64,000 nt of DNA from Tigriopus japonicus (lineage: Eukaryota > Arthropoda > Copepoda > Harpacticoida > Harpacticidae). Of the stretch, positions 37,801-52,800 are shown one piece after another. The number at the start of each line of letters is the position of its first letter. Within the stretch, counting starts at the first letter, position 1. The DNA is taken from NCBI GenBank assembly GCA_010645155.1, contig CM021320.1, forward strand, positions 2,514,774-2,578,773, read 5' to 3'. A program made the position numbers and the translations under genes. The notes under the pieces were generated by a model. The model had not been told where the DNA came from, did not search any database, and saw only the letters and a program-made list of their open reading frames with translations.

Positions 37801-40800
37801 AATTAAATGTAGGGTATAAGTAGGGACTGCCAAGAATAACCAATTTTCATTGCCCAGTATGATTTTTTAGTACAGAAGATTTGTTTACTAATATTTCTAC
37901 CATTACCAATTTTTCATCAAATTTTTGAATTTTTTGATCAAAAATTTCAAAAATACCAATTTTTTGCTCCAAATTCCTCACAAATTTAAATATGTTTTAA
38001 ATATTTGGTTGTATTTTAAATATTTTTTTAAATATTTTGATAGTTTTTCCTTAAATATTATTTAAATATTTGGCTTTCAAAATTAAATATTTTCGGCCAC
38101 TCTACTGATGACAAAGATCAATCTGGATTGACCCACACTAAAGGCGCAGAGCTTAGTGAACTAAATTAAGCTGCAGTAAACTAAACTGAAATAATTTATG
38201 TGGTGCGCACAGAGTCTTGCCCTTTTCCAGTTATTTTCAAGCACTTTTCTATGCTGGTGCAATTTATTTAACACTCGTAATTCACTGAAATATTTGACAC
38301 GTACAATAATACCATTCAATAAAGTATGGTTACGAAATAGGTGTTATTATGCTCATTTTATGGCAACATTGAATAACGCTCTAAATGTTTTTTGTCGTGT
38401 CTGTTTTTTTACTTGTTCTCGCTGAATTTATGCTGTCTAGCTACAACTTAACCTTAAATTGTGCAAAAGTTAAAGGATTCACATTATTACTCAAAAATCC
38501 ACCACGTAGTTGCATTGTCTCATTATTGCGGCACCCGGAAGGCGACCCTGGGGGGCCATTTGGTCAACGGGGTTAGTTGACCTGTACCAAAAGGTGGTTT
38601 CTCGATACTGTAACATACCAAAAATGTTTAAACATTGTTGAGTATTACGAAGTGGCAATCCTTTTTCCCCCTGAACAATGTACAAGAAAAGTAACATGAA
38701 CTGTCAGATATTTCTAATAAAGCGAGTTTACATTGCTCATCGTCATTAAATCACAAAATGATCCAAATTCAAATTAATTCACTCACTCTCATGGAGAAAA
38801 GATTAGAACAAACAACTCACACCAATAGCATGGTTTAGGTTTGTCTGATTTGTAGTCTCAATTCGAGTGTGATTCGCAATCTAAATTTAAAAATCTGACT
38901 AAAAATAGTTACATTTCACTAGGGAAATATTGAATTGCGTCAGAATCGGTATTCATTTACCATTGTTAGCCCCACCGATAGTCAAAAGCTAATTATTTCA
39001 TATCTCTCTGAAGTGTATCCTGTCTTAGGAATGGGTCAGTTGCCACCAACTCTTGGATCATTTTTCACATTGTGCCAACCGTCCACCACTCAAAGCGCGA
39101 ATTCTTTCTTTTCAATAAGAGAGATGAAACGACAAGTTCTGAACCATTCTGAGGATGAGTACCACTCCTGGTTCCTGCCAGCAGAACTACCATGGTGCAT
39201 TCACGTGGATTCCGCTTTAGGGAATATCAGAGTGACTGAGGAACGAATGGAACGAACGAACGTAGAGAGTGAAAAGCGAGTCAGGCCACACGAGAAATAG
39301 GCACAACTACAAGGAAGATGAGCACATCCAGAATTGGAAACTGATTCGGATCTGCGCTCGAAATCGAGCACCACTTGAACTTGACATCGGAATTTAATGA
39401 AAGAACACAATGGGAACACGTCAGAGCTCGGCATTCAAGTTTGCTCTTTCTTTCTTGTCATACACGAACCAGGATAGTAAAGGGAACATGTGTTAATTCG
39501 TGCACTTTTCAGTACATTCATGCTAAATTTAGTTTCCATTAACCCGTATTGTCGGTAGTTTGGCCTTAGAAAATATTGATGGATCATCAATGGTATTTTC
39601 CTCTCATAAGTCATTTGTCTTTCAAATTGTTTTCCATCTATTAAATTAATCAAAACGCTCTCAGGTACTAAGCCAAATGGGTCAGTAATAAGGGGCCTTC
39701 TCTTTGCAAAAGAAGTCACTTCATTGACCAGACTTCTCACGAACATTTTGGTTTCGCTCAAGTAGCATGTTCTTCCTCAACACAATCTTTCAAGGTCGGA
39801 GTTCAGTTCTGGTCAAGTCTCGCTTCAGTGCTTGACAAATGATCTTGTGAGCGGTCTTGTACGTCTGAGTCTGAGTCGTGCGTATTCTCGAGCGCACAAT
39901 GGTTTTACTTTTTTCCTATCAAGGATGCTATTGTTCAGAAACTGTTCCAGCCATCGTGGCACAACAATTGGCTCCAGACAACGGGAAAATGGATTGAAAA
40001 ATGGAGTCAAGGAAACATATCAAAAGGAAGGGTGAAGAAGTCAAATTGATCCCTTAAGCTTTTCCGATAACCCATTGTCTATGCCTCGTTTAGTTAGAGT
40101 GGTACAAAAGGAAACTTTAAAGTCAGCCATAGCAAACTTTCGGGTTTGGTCACGGTTATGAATTGGCAAAACGATTTGTCCTCGCTTCGCCATGATTGAA
40201 ATTGGATCCAACTATTTGAGACATTTCAATTTTCACATTTCTGAATGTGAGTCTTTGGAAAGTTTAAACGCGACCTATCAGGAAGCCTCGGTTGCAAAGA
40301 AGTAATGTGTCTGGACAATGTTGGTTTTGCAATTGTTTCTTGCTTCAGGTCACAAATTAGAATTTGGGTTTGTCTCAAATAACCCCTAGCCAAACGGGTA
40401 CCTTCAGACTGAATGGTTGGGGCTTCAGGGGAAATTGCCCATAAAATAGGTCTTTGATGAAAAAAGGAAAATCCACCGCATTAACTCGAGGTACTTCGTC
40501 TCATTGGTGGAGATGTAATTTGCTGTGGTGTTTCGGGAGGGAGGCTAGAAATCAGATGGGTTGTGGGTGGCTAGGCACAAAAACACGCTTTTCAATGCCA
40601 ACGCAATCCAGAGTCCGTGGATGGATGGAGGAGAGAAACACGGCAAAGAAGTCCGCTTTCATTCCTCATGTCAAGTGGTTGTTGGTCGGTTGGCTTCAAG
40701 CACACAAATCCGCTTTCATGAACCAATCGGACGGAAAATTACCCAACTGTGCGTGGACCGGCCTACATTTTCAAAAGCTTTATATTATCCGATTAATGGT

Positions 40801-43800
40801 CAATAAAAGATCCCCCATGGCACTTTAAAAAGTCAACAATGGCTTAATTTGGAACAAGCCAATGTGTCCGTAGTATGAGTTTATAAGTTATAGTGGCAAG
40901 CCACCTTTCACACCCCTCGAATTTCTCCTGAAGTCAAAGGGGGATCTCTGACATCTCCTTTCCCTTTTTCTTTCTTCTTCCTATTGTGGCCCAAAATGAA
41001 AAGAGAAGATTGTTATGGCGATGGCCAAGAGACTCGAGAGCTTCGAGGAACAATGAACTTGACGTCCTTCTGTTCCAGAAAAAGAGGATCGCTCTTTATG
41101 AAGGCAAGATAGGCGCTCTTACTAATAGAACGTACGTACATATACTCGATCTATCTTATGATAAAACTCCCCTTTTGGTTCGATTTCTTGTTACCAATTA
41201 ATTTGTTCAAGATAACCAATTCCAACTGGAAAGGGCTACTTTTGACAAGAAAAGAGTTATTCAATGCGTGACATTCCATTTCTCAAACTTGTGGATTTTA
41301 AAAAATACTACTTGGGATGAAATAATATACCATACCACAAGAATAAGAAATAGTAGTCATCAAAAGACTTTTCACAACTTTTGAAAGATGGCAGATTTGG
41401 ACAACCTTCAAAGAGAGTTGGTCAGAAGTAGAATATCTGAAGAATATGGTAAAACTTGATTCAAATGGGGTTATTTGATCAGCTCCCCCATATTGCCTTT
41501 ATAAATTAATTAAACAATTTGAAGCCCTTAGAAAGAAGGCAGGAAGATTTTATGGTTCAAGGTGTCTTTTGGATCTAAAAACTATAAGACAAACATTTTG
41601 AAGCATTTTTTTAAAATAAAAGACGATCATATGAGAAGCCTTATGAGAAGGGATGCACGAAACATCCACTATTTCACCCATCATCCGAACCTTGCATCCT
41701 ATCTGCAATTTTTGGATGCTACTGAACTAAAAAGAAAATCTACACATACACAGCATATTTGAAGTTGACAAAAGCGTGATTTAAAAGGCAAATTGTCGAA
41801 AGTGTTAAAGAAAGCAACACATTCAGGCATTTCTTAACGCTCTCTTTTGACATGGTAAGAGATCTGCTTCGTTCTTTTCTACAACAATCGGATGTTCTGT
41901 AGTATTCACGCATCACTAGAGACACTTGGAAACGGATTTTTCGTTTCCCCTTGTATGTAAGTACACTCTTGGGGTGTTCAGTTGGACACACGGTACTGCG
42001 TTCTCCGTTGCACGCTCTAAACTGTGCCCAAGATTCTTGGATGGATGAGTGTTTCTTCTCCCATTCTCCAACCAGATCTTGCCTCAGGCTCTTTGGGTGC
42101 CACACAAGCGATAGATAAGTCCCAGCTTTTTTTCTTGGCTCCATTTTCTTGGCTTTTATTACATCTAGAGCCCATCCGAAAGCGGAATTGTCTTTTGAAA
42201 CGCCAAGATCAAGAGTCAAAATTACAATTATAATTCGATCAGAAACAGATCTGTCAACAGCTAGGGTAATTTTTAGACTCCTTACTTAGTTTCTCAGAGT
42301 TTTGGGTCTTTTCCTATGGACACATACGTAGAGGCCCCCCCAATGGTGACATAAATATACCTGGCAGGTCTATTTATGGGCATGGTACTAGAATACAACA
42401 CTGAACATCATCTATCTTAGCTCGAATTCGGCCGAGGTAAAGGATAATCCAATTGTTCTGGTCAAATGCTTTCGATTTCGTGCAGTCATCACTTTTCTTG
42501 TGGCTGGTACGGTACATTGAATGTATCATCCTAGATTTTGGAAAATAAAGAAACGCTCCGTCAAGCAAAATGTCAATCGTCGATTTAAAATCAAACAAAG
42601 CGGCAAAATGGAAGCAAAATTGCCGTTGTCTCTTTGGACCGGGTGAAAATCTACCGCAGCGAGTAAACTACCTACGTACGTGTATTAGGTTCCATTGGAG
42701 GACCACGTATTCCGCGTTCCACCTAAAACTATTCCAAGGATCTGAGAGTGTTCTCACAAAAATCGGGCAACACGTTTACCTAAGGGATGTAAGTTAACTT
42801 TCCATGACTCCCAAAAAAAACGTTTTTACCAATTGCAACAAAAACTTAACCTACTACAATTTTCCAAGTCCGCTGACATCAGAGCTACCATTTGCGATTC
42901 TAATATTTACTGTCACGCATTTTCTCTTCCTTGCAATACAATGCTCGCTTGTTATCTGCGATAAAACGAGAGCAATCCTGCGCATCATTATTGCTAATGT
43001 TACAACATCCCCCTACCCTCCCATCAAGATTGTGGTGTTGCAAAGGGCCTCGAGAATTGGAACAAACACCACGTGTCCAATGGGGCAACGCATCATTTTC
43101 GCTACCATCGCCACCCCAATGCCATTCGTCTTCTGTTTGGCTTTGCTTGTCTTGTCTGGTGGTGGTTTCCCTTTTTCTCGTTCCAGCCAGTTTGGTGTAT
43201 TTGAAGCTGTCAATGTAATAAAGACGATGAAAAGCGTGGCAAGAAATCGAGCGAGCCAAAAAATATTCGGTCAAGTAACCAGAGAGAACCATTGGTTCAC
43301 TCGATGGTTCACTCGAGCACACATTTTTCTCACTCACTTTTCCCTCCAACCAGGCCAGTGAGGAGGGCCTTCATGGTGCGATAGAGGCTAGTTAAAGTGG
43401 AACAATGTCGAACATCCAAATCGGAGGAACGGAAGACGAGAGAACCCACAGAACCAAGAGCAAGAACCACTATCACTAGCAACAGCAGCACCACCACCAC
43501 CACCATCAACAACCACGACAACCAAGAGCTTGGGAAGCGAAGCAAGGAAGCGAAAAAGAGGAAATGAAAAATGGAAAAGGCAATTTTCGCGCCAACAAGT
43601 CGAAGAGCAAAAAGGAAACAACGGCAATGGTCATCGACAAAAAGGAAAAGGAACCAAGCCGATCTGTTCAATCAAAGAGCAATATACTGTCCATTTCCAT
43701 GAATAAGAAAATGACGCCAATGATATGAACTGGGCAAGCGGATGATACCTACATGAATGAATGAATGAATATCTGAGTGAGAGAGAGAGAGTTAGTGGGT

Positions 43801-46800
43801 CGGGAACAACAACTTATGTTTCTACATCTGTCGAAGGGATCGATAAAGCTTACGTGTAACTTGATCTCGCCTGTCGACTAATAATAACCGAAATAGCCAC
43901 TATCCGTTTGCTTCATTGCATTCAGCAACAATTGATCTTAAGACTTTTGACCAGAACCAGTTACAATTGGGGCGATGAGCCAGCCCAGATAGAGATAAGG
44001 AGCACGCAGCTCGCAAAACTGTCAAAAAAGATCATAACATATTGTTATAGAGCTTTGGTCCTCGTTCCACTCCCGTATCTAAGTCTATCGTGTTGGTGGT
44101 GCTCAGGCTCTCGCCAGATGGAATGAAGTTTGAGGAGCCCACAGCTAGCAGAGTACGGGCATTCCAGCCAAAGAAGGAAGAAGACATTTGACATCGCACT
44201 ACCAGTGGAAATGGTGGTGCCAACGATGGTAACAGTGATATCCCGCAGCCGTTGTCCTTTTCCGTTCATCTCCTCTTTCCCCTCTCTGGGGCCCAATTCC
44301 ATTCGGCATTGTTGCTGGGATCCAACCGCTTCCAATCTCGTCGTCCAGGGCCGAACCTTGAACGAGGACTGAATACAAATAACCTGATCTTTGGTGGTCC
44401 TCCTGCTCTTCTTTTCTTGCCATCCTCCTCCTCCACACCCCTATCGACCACTACTAGTACTACTACTACCTCTTTTGCTCTCGTGGTAAGAACATGGCCT
44501 TCAGTCCTCAACGTATGCACGTATGTATGTAAGAGGAGTAGGAAGAGAGATCCCTCCGGAGCTGAATAGTTCATTCCTGTCTGCAAAAATGCTTGCCACA
44601 ATCTAACCACATCGAGATACATATTCTCGATGTTCCACATGTGAAATGCACAAACACACGCATTGTTCCACATGCGTTGAATATGTAGGGCTCATGTGCA
44701 CTCAAAATGTTCTCGTATCAATTTCAAGTGTAGGAACCAATGAAATATCGATACATCCATACCCCGAGTGGCCCTCAAGCTTATTAAAGGTCAACCTTTC
44801 AACTCTGTTTTAATCACGACAAGCTGATCGTGTAATTCAAGTTCCGAATGAATCAAGAACTAAACTCACATTTTAATCATTCACATGTTGACAATTTTGA
44901 TTTTGATGTTGCATATCGACTTGCAGGATCGCACATTTCTGACCATCAACATCCATGAAAAACGATTCACAATATGTATTCAGTACCCGCTGTTAAATCA
45001 GAATGATTGGATCCCATCAAGTTTTGGTTCCGATGCCTCCCCTCCTTTAAGACTAAATGTACATTCATTCTACTTTGAAAACTCGGATGCACATCCACTC
45101 TTGAGTTATGAGGAAGTCACCCAATCTCATAGAGCAGTGGCTGATACGTATGTAGCACTGTATGTAACACGAAGCGGGTTGGTCGTGGAGAATCCATCTT
45201 AATTTCCAAGTAACTTCCATGCTCATTGCTGGATCAACGCAGTCCGACGGTTCTTGCATGTGTGACTAAACTACCACGTCCGCACGAAATGCCAGCTTCG
45301 TGGGTGAAAACTGTTCGTGCCAGTCGTTATTATGATGCATATCTCGTTTTAGCGTAATGGAGCATCAATGCAGAATGAACCATCAATATGTAGGTCAATC
45401 CTAATAGACAAGGCTGGGTGCTCATGGAACTTGTTGGAATGGTACAGCAAGCTTACTTTCATCTTGAATTGGTGTATTAAGGTCAGCGAAGAAATTGCAA
45501 CATGATCCATTTTCCTATCTGCTCTTCTCTTTATCGATGCAACCAAGCCTATGTGTTGTTCCTATACGAAATGTAATGGCTCAATTTAAACCACGCGTTA
45601 GAATCATTCGATTTACATGCGACGATCATGTTCTTTGCCCGCATTTTTGTCGAGGGGAACAATGGGGAACGCCATCAGCTTACTTTACGAGGCATATTGA
45701 AGGCCGGGGGCTTTCGGCGTCCTCGCACGTGCCATATTGCTTGGTCCATTTCACGACAGACGAGAAAGAAAGAGGTTTGGGCCCATGGCTCATAAACCTC
45801 GGTAGCCGGTTCCTCAGTCCCAAGTACGAAAATTTATTGTCTCATGATATCTTTTCGAGAGGGAGAAATCCATTTTAAGTTATGACAACAATAACCTAGA
45901 GCTAATGCAAGCTTGCATTGGTATAATATAGTACATCTAGGCTTGGGAACTCGTTTAGCCCTATGACAACGAACGACATTGACAGCCAAGATTTGGAACA
46001 ATTCCACTGATTCATACTTCGAGTGAGCCCAAGCAACCACTCAAGAGGAAAAACAACATATGATGGGTCCAAACATTAGTAATTTACTGTCAATTCGGGG
46101 TGAATGCCAGCATTGGGATTCCACAAAAGATTTTTGGGCATTGATGTCCGTAAACACACACACATGCCATTTCCACATGAAGCCTCAATAACTTTCCATT
46201 GGACCCTTGTTTAAAGATCTCGTCTCCAATACATTCAAGAAGTGCACAAATATGGATAGTTCGTTGCATCTGGTATGGTATTTTACTGAAGAAAAAGAGA
46301 TATTTTTTATGGCAAAGCACCAAACCTAAGTTCTGCCTTAAATAATTTGAGCCCTTGAGAAATTAGTCTTTACTCTCCCCCTTATGCCCTTCGACCATTT
46401 GAACTCTGCCAATTAAGTCTCAAAGCAGAAGTTGCTTTTGAGTCCTCCTGAAGCAGTCATGGGAAGTGGCACTTTTGTTAATTACACTTCTTCCAAGATA
46501 AAACGCATACAAGAAGGACGGATGTGTGCGAGGAGTCTACGTATGTATATGGGTGGGTGGATGGGTGGGTATCTTTCCCCCTCCTCTCTTTCTTTCCATC
46601 CTTCCTCCCTCAATAGCCGTTCGTTGCGAAGAGGCCCTTTATTGCTTGGTGTCATATCACTCCCAGAAGCTCTGGATGGAACGCTCACGGTGAATGGACT
46701 TGCAGAAAGGGAGGTCTCGCTCGTTTCGGCGTCTTAAGCTGACAACGATTCTCTTAGTTGGAGAGCTTGGCAAGGTGTCATCATCATCTCAACCTCGTCC

Positions 46801-49800
46801 AATTGTGATCCCTGGGTTCATAATCGTCAACTAAAGAAAGCTTGACTGCGCCTTCCTCTATTACGCTCTTACTTAAACTTGGAGAAGGCCAGTTAGCTCG
46901 CTAGCTAGCACTTCTCAACTTGATTAGCATTTTCTGTTTTTAAGAGCTCTTTTCTATTAGATACAATTAAGCGCATCTTTCACATTAATGAAACATCAGC
47001 TAAGGCAATATCGAAAAGCAGAATGGCTTTTAATTGACTGATAATTACGAACAGGATGCCAAACCAGATATCTCTATGTGTCATCTACCTTTGTATATAG
47101 CCAGTGGACTTGATCCTTTCCCCTCTTACAGCGAGAATGAAGTAAGTCGAGTCAAGCAACTAACAATGGAGACAGAATGTGTCGTAGTGAAACAGGTCCG
47201 TTTCCATTGACTCCCTTCAGAGGTGGATGGAGGATAAGGAGAAGGTGGTTGGCGTCACTTGTCGCTACTTTTGGTAGTATCTCGCCCTCTTTTTCCCACT
47301 CGATCCCTTTCTCGTTCTGTTCTTGGTCTTCATTGTCGCGGTGTGGACTTCTTTTGCTTCATGTGCTTCTTTTCACATCATCATCAGGAGAGCTCGAAAC
47401 AGGACAAGACCCTGTAACAAGTTGCTGTGCGAACTACCACAACTAATGGAACGAGCAGCAGGCTGAAGGAACAAGAGAGTGCGTGCTCAAAACTACGACT
47501 TGCTCGTCAACAGCAACAGCAACTAACTGCCTTCAAATCTCAGAAAATGAGAGCATCTCGACTTGCTTTTTGTGTCTCTCATCAGATTACTCCAACTTGG
47601 TCAGAAGACTAACTTGCAACAGATGCCATTTTTGAAGGATGCTAAGGAACCAGGAAAAGAAATCCGAAATAGGGCATTGAGATTTGTAGTTAGTTTCCTT
47701 GGTCCTTCTCACGATTCCTTATTCAGATACGATTGACCTCCTGAAAGGCATTCTTCGTGATCTGGTAGCAATAGGAATAGAGCATATGACAATAGCCAAC
47801 AATCAAAAAGTTACCGAGCAGCCTCTCGGCCATTCCAACATACTCTCTTTTTTCAATTCAGAAACGTCAAAGGAGATAAGTCACGGTCTTTTGAACTTTT
47901 GAAAGCACCTAGATGGTCACTTCGAATCGGTACATCATAACCGCATACTTATAATCCCGTTACATTTATTTTCAATTTAGGAACTGGCCTGATTTCTTTT
48001 GGATTTTGGATGCTGAGATCGTTGGTTTGAATCTTGCCCTGCAATCGGAGCCTCCCATTACGTCATCTTTTGTTTCGATAAATTTTCTAATTTACGGTAC
48101 CGGTACCAGATTGGTTTCATGTCACTGGGTTTTGGTTAGCATAAAATGATACGTGGATTTGTGGGGTATCTGCTTTCTCCACTAAATTGTTTGACCCTAT
48201 GATCCAAAGCGTTTGAGGGATGAAGTACATAGACCAAGAAAATATCTGTTGGTTTCCTTGATAAAAGTAGAAGGAGATTTGAACCTGAAACCACACACAC
48301 ATCATGGATAGTAGATAAACATATTTACGCGTCGCTCTTAAGCAACCAGAGCTATGATGTAATTTAATTGTTAGTGTGATTGATTACATTTTAACTCAAA
48401 GCAATTGTAAATGATTTCAATTCGGCCACTGTAAATAAAATTTCCCATTTGCAAGTTACAATTACCTTTTCACCACATTCGAGGAGAACAAGTTTTTCGA
48501 GGAAATTGTTCTGAGCGTTCGGAACATCAATACAAACACAGATGTAAGATTTCTCGAACCAATTTGAGAAATGACTGGTCAGAACAGGTACTCTGTTTAA
48601 CGAGAAGAATTAAACTCCTCGTAATGAAAGCTGGATACAACTCGATAAAAGAATGTCTTTTGATAGAAAGATAACTCTCGATTCAAAAGTAATGCCGTTG
48701 TTGACCAACAACATTATCATTTCTATCTTTGACTGTATGCCTGTGCTGCTTTTATTCAAAAGAAGAGACTTTAGTTGAAGAGGCTAGTTTTGTGCAAGTA
48801 AATTGAAAGGTCTAAAATTGCTTGATTGCTTCCATCTTTCTCGATCACTGATTATACTAACTTTGCGGGTCCACTTAATTTTGGGGCAAAAACCACTTAT
48901 CCCGTTGTGTCAAGACTCCTGCAGGGAAATGCATTATCGTCACAGAGAGAGAGAGAGAACAACCATTCGAGTCGACGCAACAACGACATCATCATCATCA
49001 AAATCAGTATTATTGTCCACATCATCACAATCGCATATCTTGATGAGCAACTTCAATCAACCAACCAACAGCATATTAGAAACAATTTCACTGGCTTGCA
49101 CTGACAGATTTTCATTGTCCAAAAGTTTGCCAATCAATAACTTTTGGTTTCCTTCAGGGGAGATTTATCTTGCCTGATGCAAAGAGCAACTTTGCACTGA
49201 AACAACTATTGTTTTTATAAAATACCAAATGCGTAATCGAGTATGGAAATGTGTTTTTTGGTTCACCAAAGTTAGGGGCTTACAACCTGATATATGGGTT
49301 TCCAAGTTACCATTTATTTTGAGGCTCAAACTTGACGGTCTTTGGGATTCCTCGTGGAGCCGACCGAAATTGGCTTTTATGTTACAGAATTCTCCTGAAG
49401 GTCCACGGCAAAGGAATCTAAAGGAGAGTTAGTCTGAGGGGAGTTTTTCAGGAATGGCTCCCCTCTTAGATACTACTAAAGACGGGACATATCACGTAGT
49501 AGCCAAACCTCTGACACTAGTACAACTGCCCCCGTCTTTCACTCTTGAGTCAGGCGCTCAAAACTTAGAAGACCCCATTCGAAGATGGAAAGGGTATTCC
49601 TATTGCAAGAACAGATCATTGGATCTGATATACATTACCCAATTAGTTACCTTATGTTGAAGACATCTATGAAACCATATCGAAATTTTGATTGCATCAT
49701 TTTCGAAATCCTCTGGTCGTCGTTAACTACTGATTTACTTTGAACCGTTTTTCCATGAAAGTCTTGAAACACATTTATTCCCAATTCCATCCCAACTTCA

Positions 49801-52800
49801 CTAGTGTCTTCTCCTCGGTCGAGCTTCAACTCCTATGTACTGTACATTGACACGATCTCTCTTTGGTGGGCTTTGCCTTGCTTACAAGAAAGACTGGTCT
49901 TCGTCAAAGCAGCACAGCACGAGAATCCCCAAGCGGGCAAAGAGACGAAGGGCAAGCAAGGGATGAAAAAGGTCCACTTTCTTGTTCATGTCTCTAATAC
50001 ACTCTCTATCTTGAATGTTCATCAATGAAGAAGATATCTTCACAACAAAGCCTCCTTCTCCTCAAAGATATGGTGGATAAGCAAATATTCTTGAAGCCCT
50101 TTAGTCCTTTTTTTGGAATGAGTGAAGGAATAAAGCAGCTTGTCCATTCTCATTTTAATAGAATTAATAGTGAATTTCATGATCAAAAAAGCCTTGCCTT
50201 TTATTTTTGAAACAAGTTTCCACGATTGGACTGACAAGATATGTTTCTTGATATGATGTTTTTACAAACCACAACAGAGATTAATGTACGTATGTCGTAA
50301 TTCCGTTCCTATGAAAGTCCCGGACAGAACAGTAATTACAAGGAGCCATCTTCTATCCCCAGAAAAAGGGTCTAATTGGTTCGCCCAAGAGGGGGGAAAT
50401 TGAACGAAACGTGCTCGTCTACTCTTTGAGCCCTTCTCAGAAATCTGTCAATGATAGATCCACTACAACTCTGTCTGTAAGCAGCCTAATGACCGACCAT
50501 GGAAAGATAAAAGTCCTAAATGGATGTAGAATAACGAGGCAAGAAAGTGTTAATCGACTCTTTCACTTCAGGCCCTGATGAATGACTCTCCCATTTTTCC
50601 CCTCTATGTTGATCGCCTCTTCTCACCTACAGAAGAAGAAGAATAAGGCTAGTAGGCAGCCGCTCAACCAGCTGAGCCATCTCTTTTGATTGATGATACA
50701 TAACCATATGCTCATAAATACTGTATAGTACTGAACATATTTCCCAGGCACAGGCGGTACCAAACAAAGATCAGTTGCCTCACGAAACCACAGGCAGCGC
50801 AGGCGAACGCTTCCCTCCCATCATATTTAGTGGGCTTTTTGTGCAACACTTCCATCGAACCATGCGTTTCAATCAAAATCTAAGGGATGCGGGGCATTGG
50901 TGTGAACGAGAAATTTGAACTTCGATGCAACGGCAATAAGCGAGGCTGGATGAATGACTGGAAATAAATTGGCCATATTTGCACAGCTGAAAGAGTTTCA
51001 TAGATTTTAAACAAGTGTGGTGGGATTGCTCCTGACGGGGTTTAGGAGATTCTGCTTCCCGCAAAGAAATAAATCAGGGTCGACTAACCAAAGGGATGGG
51101 CATATAAATTGGAATATCCGGGGCGAATTATTTCTCCTAGAAGTGAGCAAGGGGAAGCAAAAAGTTCCACCTTACAGTCTCCAAGGGTTGTACTACCTCC
51201 TGAGATTGAGCAACCAAGACCCCTCTCCGTTTTTTGCTCGTTTCCCCGTATAGCAAGTATAAATCCTGATTTATTTTCTCATTCGTAGTCTCCGCGATAA
51301 CGTCTCCTTTGGCCTCAAAGGCAACAAATTGTCGTTTGGATTCAGTGATGATATCTGCGAATCACCATTCTTCTCCTAGCTCGTTCTCTCTCTTGCGTTC
51401 CGTGTCTCTTCTTTTTATTTCTTATTCCCTCCTTGCTCTGTCTCTCTCTCTCTTTCTCTCTTTCTCTACTAAGGTTGGTCCATTGCCATCCAAGTCGTGA
51501 TCATTTGGAACCTGCAAAAGCTATTCTCCCACCTCCACTATAACATTTGGTCCAAGTCTCCTAAAAGTGCAGTAAGAGTAAACCAGCTTAGTGTTATTCC
51601 TCGGTAAATGGAAACCTCAAGCGAACGCTCCAAATTTCCTCTTTTGAGTATCCGTAGCCTCGGGAACATTGTGCGCTCCTCATGATGATTTCCTGGATCA
51701 TTATTCGTTTCTCACTCTTTGCGAGTACTCATTTGGGCATCTATGTTTGATATGGAGAACTCTCATTCTTGTGCCAAAACTACAAATTCCCTCTCTTCCC
51801 TACTTCATTCAGATTCGTTCCCAAATCTTCTTTTCACAACAGATAGCTGGCAAGTAACCACAGATTTGGTCTGCTTCGGCGTCCTTACGTACACAACACT
51901 TGGTGTGTAAATCTGTATGGAGTTGAGGCTCCGTTGAAAAGAGGAACAACTATCTTTGCCAAAACTCTCCAAAGGAACATCACAAGATTTCAATGGTTCC
52001 GAGCCCCATTGACATCTCAGTTCGTCTATGGCCTGGGTCTTCAGACAGATGCTCACAATACACGTGGTCTGATATCCATGACCGTTTGTGAGCAAGTACA
52101 ATATGAGGTAGAGGAACCTAAGGCTCATCCCTCTGGAAGCTGGAACAAGGCGTGATAACGGCACGAACGAAAAGTTACGAAAAGCTTTATACACCACAAT
52201 CATATTGTACGCGAGTGGAATAACAAATTCGAGTTAGATTGCAGATGTCTACTCCTGTGTGTAAAAAGAAGACAAGTCTCACTTGTCCCCCTTCTAAACC
52301 TGTCGACCTTTCGTGACGTGTATTTACAAGCTAGTCGGACTTGTGTTTCAACTTGTCGACATTGAAAGTGCAACCTGGTAGGCTAAGACAATAATAAAAT
52401 GACACTTGAAAAAGGAACTTTCTAGTAAAATTGTAGAAGACTGAGAGTCTTTACCAGCACATATTCACGACTTTCACACAAACCATAAATCCATTAATTT
52501 CCTACATGAGCTACATGATAGCCATCCACATTTGAGACCCATTGAATTGCAAGATCTTGAGGGATTCCTAACAAGACCAACCGTCTGGTATCACCACTCC
52601 AAAAAAAATAAACCGTATCCAAAATGAATAAAAAGCCCCCTTTCTGTCCTCCTTCTGTCTCATATCAAGTATTTCAAGAAAAACAGACGCTTACAAAATC
52701 GTCTGATGGGAATCGAACAAGTAGCTCATGTCAAATAAAAATGGCAAAATAGTCTTTTGGCTCCAAAGTCAATGTAATACCCTATGCAAGAACAATGTAA

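Noticed and set aside
41740..42219. 159-codon open frame on the minus strand
   Set aside because: No domain, repeats or neighbouring exons support it.
48260..48365. Possible tRNA-derived SINE on the minus strand
   Set aside because: An A-box-like TAGCTCTGGTTGC and a B-box-like GGTTCAAATCTCC are present, but no cloverleaf forms and no second copy was seen in the window.
50640..50700. tRNA-like sequence on the minus strand (GGCTCAGCTGGTTGAGCGGC)
   Set aside because: It has a good A-box-like segment, but no B box or closing acceptor stem follows. At best a tRNA relic or SINE head.
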